Assembly: GCF_016545825.1 (NCBI RefSeq)
Contig: NC_052619.1
Location: 35,999,803 to 36,063,802 of the forward strand
Reading direction: 5' to 3'
DNA: 64,000 nucleotides
From: Eucalyptus grandis
Lineage: Eukaryota; Streptophyta; Magnoliopsida; Myrtales; Myrtaceae
Within the stretch, counting starts at the first letter, position 1; each line of letters starts with the position of its first letter. Of the stretch, positions 58,940 through 64,000 are shown piece after piece. The notes below the pieces were generated by a model that saw nothing but the letters and a program-made list of their open reading frames with translations, made no database searches and was not told the DNA's origin. Both the position numbers and the translations under genes were made by a program.

Positions 58940-60980
58940 AAACTCTCAATACCGTTTGGCAAGGCAACCAATGCAATTATGGAAGCCTAGGCAATCAATC
59001 CAAAAACAAGAAAGACCAATGCCAAATTTGTTGAAAATATAACCAAACAATTGTAAGATATTATTTCATGTATTCACAGTCTAACATCAATACACCTCAA
59101 CCTATTACTGATATGGTTGGGATTCTTCCTATCCTATCGCAACAAGACTAGTCTTCGGATACTACAACTACTCACCATATGACGCCTGACATTGTCAGCA
59201 TGCAGTTCTCTACACCATATAATGATAATGAATCTCTTTGTATAGGTAATGGAGCTAGTTTAGACATTGTTAAAGTTGGTTCTTCCACTCTTAAAACCTT
59301 ATTAACAGATCTTTTAATTTCTCAAATATCATTTATGTCTTTACTATTACACAAAATTTGTTTTGTGTACACAATTTTACACGTGATAACAATTGCTTTT
59401 TTTTTTAGTTTCATCTATTTCACTTTGTTGTGAAAGATTTGCATACTAGAACACCATTACTCCATGGTTTGCTTAAGGATGGACTATATTGGCTGCTAAG
59501 TTTTTATACCACATCTCCATCTGCCAAAATCATTTCACTTGATACCAAAGTGGATCATCCCCATCAAAGCAAAGTTCGCTATTTGATTTATTCAAACATT
59601 TGTCACTTTCTACATTTGATTTCAACAAATGTGCTTCACGTTTATTAGACAAATCTCATAAAACACCCATATCTCCTACTCATAGCATTAGTAAAGCGCA
59701 TCCTGATTTAATTTTCACTAATTTACGAGACCTGCTCCAATTAATTTTATTTTCAATTATAAGTATTTTGTTGTATTTGTTGATGATTTTTATCAAATGT
59801 ACTTAGTACTATCCTATTCAAAATTAGTTTGTGAGCTCTTCCATTTTCAAAAAATTCAGGACCATGACTGAGAAACAACTTGAAAAGTCCACCAAAGCCG
59901 TACAGTCTGATTGGGTGGGGAAAACAAAACCCCGTATGAAATTTTTTCAAAAGATGGAATTCTCCATCATGTGGCATGTCTACACACTCACAAGCAAAAT
60001 GGAGTAGTTGAGTGAAAAATTCACCGTATTATTGATAATGGGCCAACAAATTTGTCATATTGTTGATAACGGCCTTACATTATTGACCCATACATCACTT
60101 CCTCTTAAGTATTGGCCTTATACTTTTGAAACCACAATTCATTTTATTAACATATTACTTGCACCACTCTCAAACAATAACTCACCTTTGCAAAAACACT
60201 TTTCCATTAACAACCAAATTACAAATTTTTGAAAATATTTGGTTATGCCGTTTTGTCTTTATTAAGGCCATATAAATTCACATAGGTTTTTACTCTGTTC
60301 TACTCAATGTGTGTTCTTAGGATATAATCCATTACATGTTGGTTACTACTATTTAGATTACAAAACCAGATGCAAGTATATTGCAATCATTTTATTAAAA
60401 ATATTTTTCCATTTGTCACACTTAGATCACACCCTTATGAAATACCCTCACTATCACATCTTTGGCTGATGGTTTCCTCCGTTGGTATGTCCTCCCACGC
60501 AAACCATGGTATTAATGGCAATATTCTACCTTCTACCTCACCTTTTAAGAGTGCGTTTGATTTAGCATTTGGAAAGCCCCTTCGGGCCTGAAAGCCCCTT
60601 GGGAAAAATTGGGGGTGTTTGGCAACCATTCCCCAAGGAGCTTTGAGTTGAAAGTTGGTCATGGGAAGATTGAAAACTTAATGTTAGTAGATAATAGTAT
60701 TGAGCTTTCAGCATTTTCGGAATGCTGAGGGGCTCTATAAATAAAATTTTGTGGAGTTCCTTTTTTACCCTAAAAAAATCATTAGAAATCCAAACTTACC
60801 CATTTTTACAAGAACAAAACCTAGGGTTTCTCCTTGTGGCTCCTCTAGAAATGCTCACGCTCCCAACCCTTCACACTCACTTTGCCGAGAGCCCCGCGAT
60901 GATGTCGGCTTCAGCATCGACTTTGATATCGAATCCACCGTCAGATCCGCCAACGACACTGTCTCCGACACCTTCAGCAT

Positions 60981-61011
<31 letters not shown>

Positions 61012-62705
61012 GATTCGAGTGTATTTGAGTCCATATGGATTGGATTTGGGTGGCTCACGTGATTTTTCTTGTAGATTTGTGAGAATTTGAGGCTTGACTA
61101 GCTTGTTTCGGGGTGGAAACATGTCAAGCCGTGGCTGTTGATGATGGACGCTTGTGAATGTCTCTTGTATGTGCGTTCACATTGTGGTGTTGTCTTACGG
61201 TGAACCTGTGGCTATGGATACTGTTCTTCGCTCGTTATTATCATTTTTCATTTCTACTTGGCTTGACTTAGTAACGTTTTAGACTCGGTAATTAGCTCAG
61301 GTGTGCTAAGTTCGATTGGTGTTGTTGTTTAGCAAAGACGATTTCTTTTGGTTTCTGTGTCTCGGAAGGAATTTATTCCTCTATTAATACTTGGTTGGTT
61401 CTTGACCATATATGTGGCAGGGAAAGTGTTTGGAGTGTGTTCGTGCCTAGGAACTTGCTTGTTATCCTAAATTATATGTGTCTAATGGCAGACAAGAGTT
61501 GGGTGAAATCGTGTCATGGGACAATTTGGAGATACATATTTGTAGAATTATGCATCTAAATGATTACAACAATGATATGTTAAGATTACATGGGTAAATG
61601 TCGTATCCAGTTGGATTGGATCCCGGAAAATGTTCATTGCTTTTTTAATCCAAGGCAGGGAAGTCCTAATTAGTGTTGCTGCTTGTCTTTAAAAGTAGTC
61701 CTAATTTATCTATCTCGAACTCGATGTTTATCTGGATAACTTTGATTTATCAAAAAGGTTTCATTAATGTTCTCCTTGCTTTAGCTAGACTATTAGAATG
61801 TTACCATGTGCAGCCTCCTTTTTCTTATGTGCTTGTGTAACTGGAAGATACCTTTGTTTTGTTAAAGCTTGCTGATTTTTCTGCCATTTGCAGATAAAAT
61901 CAGGTTTTTGCTACTTACTATTGACAAAGCCAATCTGCAATTTTTTTTAATTGGGTAAAGTCACTATCGAGTTTGCAAGCTTAAGTTGATTGCCATTTTC
62001 CTATTGAGTTCATGAAGTCATTTTCTTTTTTTGTTTTCATGTTTGCATAACATGTCAATTTAACATTTGCTTTTTCGCTCCAGCAAAAAAGCTTCACCCA
62101 TATAGGCTACCATGATATGAGTAATCACAACGGTATATGCCTTCTTTGTGGGTTGATGTTTTGCTTCTCAAATTTAAAAGTCAGTCCCTTCCTCTGTCGG
62201 CTATATTACATATGATTTTTTTCGTGAGAATTATGAAATCCCTTCTCACAATAATATGGATTATAGTTTTTCTCAAATGGTTTGAGGAAAAAGCTTATAT
62301 GAATCTATAGCTTGGCTAATTTAATAGTATCTCACACTAACCTCCAAAAGATAAACATTTGGGTTGAAATGGAGTCCTGAAAAGGTCTATCCAAACTTTC
62401 TAATGAATTGAAATCTATCGCATTTTCAGATGTGAATCTCGGCAGAAACCTAAATAGATGTTAGTCGATATTAACATGTAAATTAATGATATAATGGAGT
62501 TAGTAGTAATCATTACATGAAAAATGTTGACTCATGAGTTCAAGTTGACATCTTTTAAAGTTATTGTCTCTTGACTACTCACTTTTGAATTTAGCTTGAG
62601 GTTATGAATATCTAATACCGAAAAAAGTAGTTCAGTGTGGATTGTATCTGTTGTCTATTGTCTTTAAATTGAAATTGCGATTTTTTATGTTGCATTTATT
62701 AGTAG

Positions 62706-63676
62706 ATGGCAAGTTCATTAAAGGAAAATGCATTTTAGAGCCTTAAAGATGTTGAAACCTTTTGCAAGTTGTGTGTTGAACAAATTGACAATGACAATCG
62801 TCTTGCAAATAACAAAAGAGATGGATGGACAATTATAATTAAGAAGTTTAAGGATTTAAGGGGCAAAAAGTATGATAAATGTCAAATAAAGAATAAGTGG
62901 GATAATCTTAAGGAAGACTGGAAAAGATGGAGGACATTGGTCCTAAAGGAAACTGGATTAAGATGTGATCCATAAAAGAATACCATTGATGCAAGTGATG
63001 AATGGTGGGAGAGGAGAATTCAGGTTATTTCCCATTCTTTTGTTATTTTTTTTTAAAGTTCATCTTTTTTTTCCCTATAAAACTCACGAAAATGTTTATT
63101 ATAATAGGAAAATCTTAAGGTTAGAGCTTTTAGAACAAAATGTATACATCCGAATCTTCAAGTTTTGTTGAATAGAATGTTTGGGGATACTATTGCTACT
63201 GGAAGCATCACATGGAATCCTGCGCAAGGTTTATGTATTGATGAGAATGTTGTGACCACACAATTTGACATCGGTGCTTGTGCAGAATTTATTGATGATA
63301 ATATAGAGGGCGATATGGGTGAAAAGACTAGTGAACAACCTTGAAGTAATAAAAGAACGTTGCAAAGTTTGGTGAGGCAATCTTAAGGAAAGAAACAAAA
63401 GAAATTAAATATGGTTAATAAGTTAGCAACGCAAATAGAGAGAGTTTGTTCAGTTATTGAAAGTAGAAGTCATGCCAAAGAGTTTGATCTTTATAAGGAA
63501 CTTATAGAGACATTGAAAGCTATACCTGAGATTAAGCAAGACTAAGAGTTATATCTTTTTGCACTAGATTATTTTTCAGAAAAGAAAAATAATAGGCAAA
63601 TCTTCATAAACTTGGATGGTGATCAAGAAAAGTCACATTGCTCAAGTATAAGTTTGCACAGCGTAATCATCACTAG
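62706..63676 (+). pseudogene. Harbinger Myb/SANT-like gene (damaged)
   Basis: ATG 62706 (MASSLKENAF, then a stop) leads into a Myb/SANT-like DNA-binding domain: FCKLCVEQIDNDNR, DGWTIIIKKFKDLRGKKYDK, IKNKWDNLKEDWKRWRTL and DASDEWWERRIQ. A short intron (about 63022-63105) follows, then NRMFGDTIATGSITWNPAQG, an acidic linker, and the C-terminal helices (ESRSHAKEFDLYKELIETLKA, FALDYFSEKKNNRQIF). Stops at the start of exon 1, after GLRCDP, after SEQP and in EIKQD-stop-EL, and a one-base loss near 63630, make it non-functional. It shows what copy 1 lost. Confidence 0.83.
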
Positions 63677-63931
63677 GATATTTGCTATTTATTCGAATTT
63701 TTTCATGTGTAATGTTGTTATAATATGAGACCTATTTGCATTACTTATTTGTATTAGTTGGTGAGACATATATATGCTATATTGTCAGACTTGTTTTCAA
63801 TTGGTGTTCTTTTTATTGAGTGGAGTTTGCATACATACATACATACATATGGTAAGTGTTTTTTGTTGATTGATGATTTAGATAATTTGTTATTCTCTTA
63901 TTCTAATTCTATTTTGTTATTTTAACTAGTT

Positions 63932-64000
63932 ATGGATGATTCTCCTGAAAGGGAAAACTATGAAAAAGAGGAAGAAGAATATTAATAGCTTTATGCAGCT
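63932..64000 (+). pseudogene. Harbinger nuclease, first codons
   Basis: MDDSPERENYEKEEEEY, then a stop; this equals the start of the copy 1 nuclease at 15986 at the same distance from the Myb/SANT gene. The rest is beyond the window. Confidence 0.7.

Larger units (their letters stand above)
52389..58944 (+). mobile_element. Gag-only Copia-type LTR retrotransposon, AAACT TSD
   Basis: Complete insertion: 5' LTR 52394-53636 (TGTTAGGGAAATCCC ... CATCATCA), primer-binding site ttggtattagagc (53638-53650, tRNA-Met type), internal region of about 4.05 kb, purine tract aaaaaatgaggagat, 3' LTR 57691-58939, and TSD AAACT on both sides (52389-52393 and 58940-58944). The internal region encodes gag only; no protease, integrase, RT or RNase H is visible. 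A gacaaaaagggggaga motif at 57461-57476 and the gag type point to the SIRE/Maximus branch. The LTRs differ at many positions, so the insertion is not recent. It sits in the gag of the older Copia. Confidence 0.9.
51688..60550 (+). mobile_element. Decayed Copia retrotransposon (host of insertions)
   Basis: Begins with a Copia-type primer-binding site (tggtataagagca at about 51688). Coding relics: gag at 51770-52388; after the inserted element, gag knuckle remnants (QCQIC ... YNQTI near 59020-59060), a protease-like stretch (IGNGASLDIVKVGSSTL, 59235-59295), a pre-integrase motif (VKDLHTRTPLLHGLLKDGLYWL, 59430-59490), integrase core relics (SIKAVQSDW-like, LTHTSLPLKYWPYTFETTIHFI, 60080-60150) and the start of the post-integrase region up to 60540. 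Stops and shifts throughout. Interrupted by the gag-only element (52394-58939) and at its right by Harbinger 2; the RT and 3' LTR are not in the window. Confidence 0.82.
60551..64000 (+). mobile_element. PIF/Harbinger element, copy 2 (cut by window end)
   Basis: Starts gtgcgtttgatttagcattt after cttttaaga; the left TSD is probably TTA or TAA. The leader to about 60980 matches copy 1, followed by a CT microsatellite (60983-61010) and an intron-like 1.7 kb. Unlike copy 1 it keeps the Myb/SANT exon. The nuclease gene starts at 63932 and leaves the window. Inserted in the Copia relic. Confidence 0.82.

Overview
The window is nuclear DNA from a flowering plant, almost certainly a eudicot. It has split plant-type genes with canonical GT-AG introns (HSFA5, SAHH), an intronless RALF peptide gene, a fragment of plastid atpI with its spacer, and a dense load of plant transposons of every major order. 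The family cannot be fixed by eye; a woody rosid is possible but unproven.

Layout. 1-2736: last intron and last exon of an HSFA5 heat-shock factor gene (+), with a tiny LINE tail in the intron. 4519-4960: RALF-type peptide precursor (+) with an apparent frameshift in the signal peptide. 4961-13257: gene-poor, with a decayed LTR retrotransposon (9394-12520). 13258-41419: a tandem duplication lying just downstream of the SAHH gene. Copy A (13258-36540) has grown to about 23 kb through insertions: Harbinger element 1, a LINE, a MITE, and a solo LTR that contains a 10-kb Mutator-like element (MULE), which contains another solo LTR. Copy B (36541-41419) is about 4.9 kb with a single TIR element, and it serves as an empty-site reference for copy A. 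41576-43621: S-adenosylhomocysteine hydrolase (-), intact, two exons. 44000-45590: a tRNA-derived SINE beside a plastid insertion (atpI 3' end plus atpI-atpH spacer). 45600-51650: TIR elements, an unusual 51-bp duplication around a GC-rich insert, and unrecognised AT-rich DNA. 51688-60550: a decayed Copia element broken by a gag-only LTR retrotransposon with a 5-bp TSD, itself carrying a Mutator-type MITE with a 9-bp TSD. 60551-64000: a second Harbinger copy, cut by the window end.

Only three host genes look real: HSFA5 (heat/stress transcription), RALF (secreted signalling peptide) and SAHH (recycling of S-adenosylhomocysteine in the methyl cycle). They do not form a functional cluster. The main interest is the transposon record: nested insertions with readable target-site duplications, a Harbinger copy whose Myb/SANT exon has been replaced by spliced-gene sequence, a MULE with an opposite-strand GRF zinc-finger gene, and several unrelated TIR elements that all carry a similar GC-rich core between a pyrimidine arm and a purine arm.
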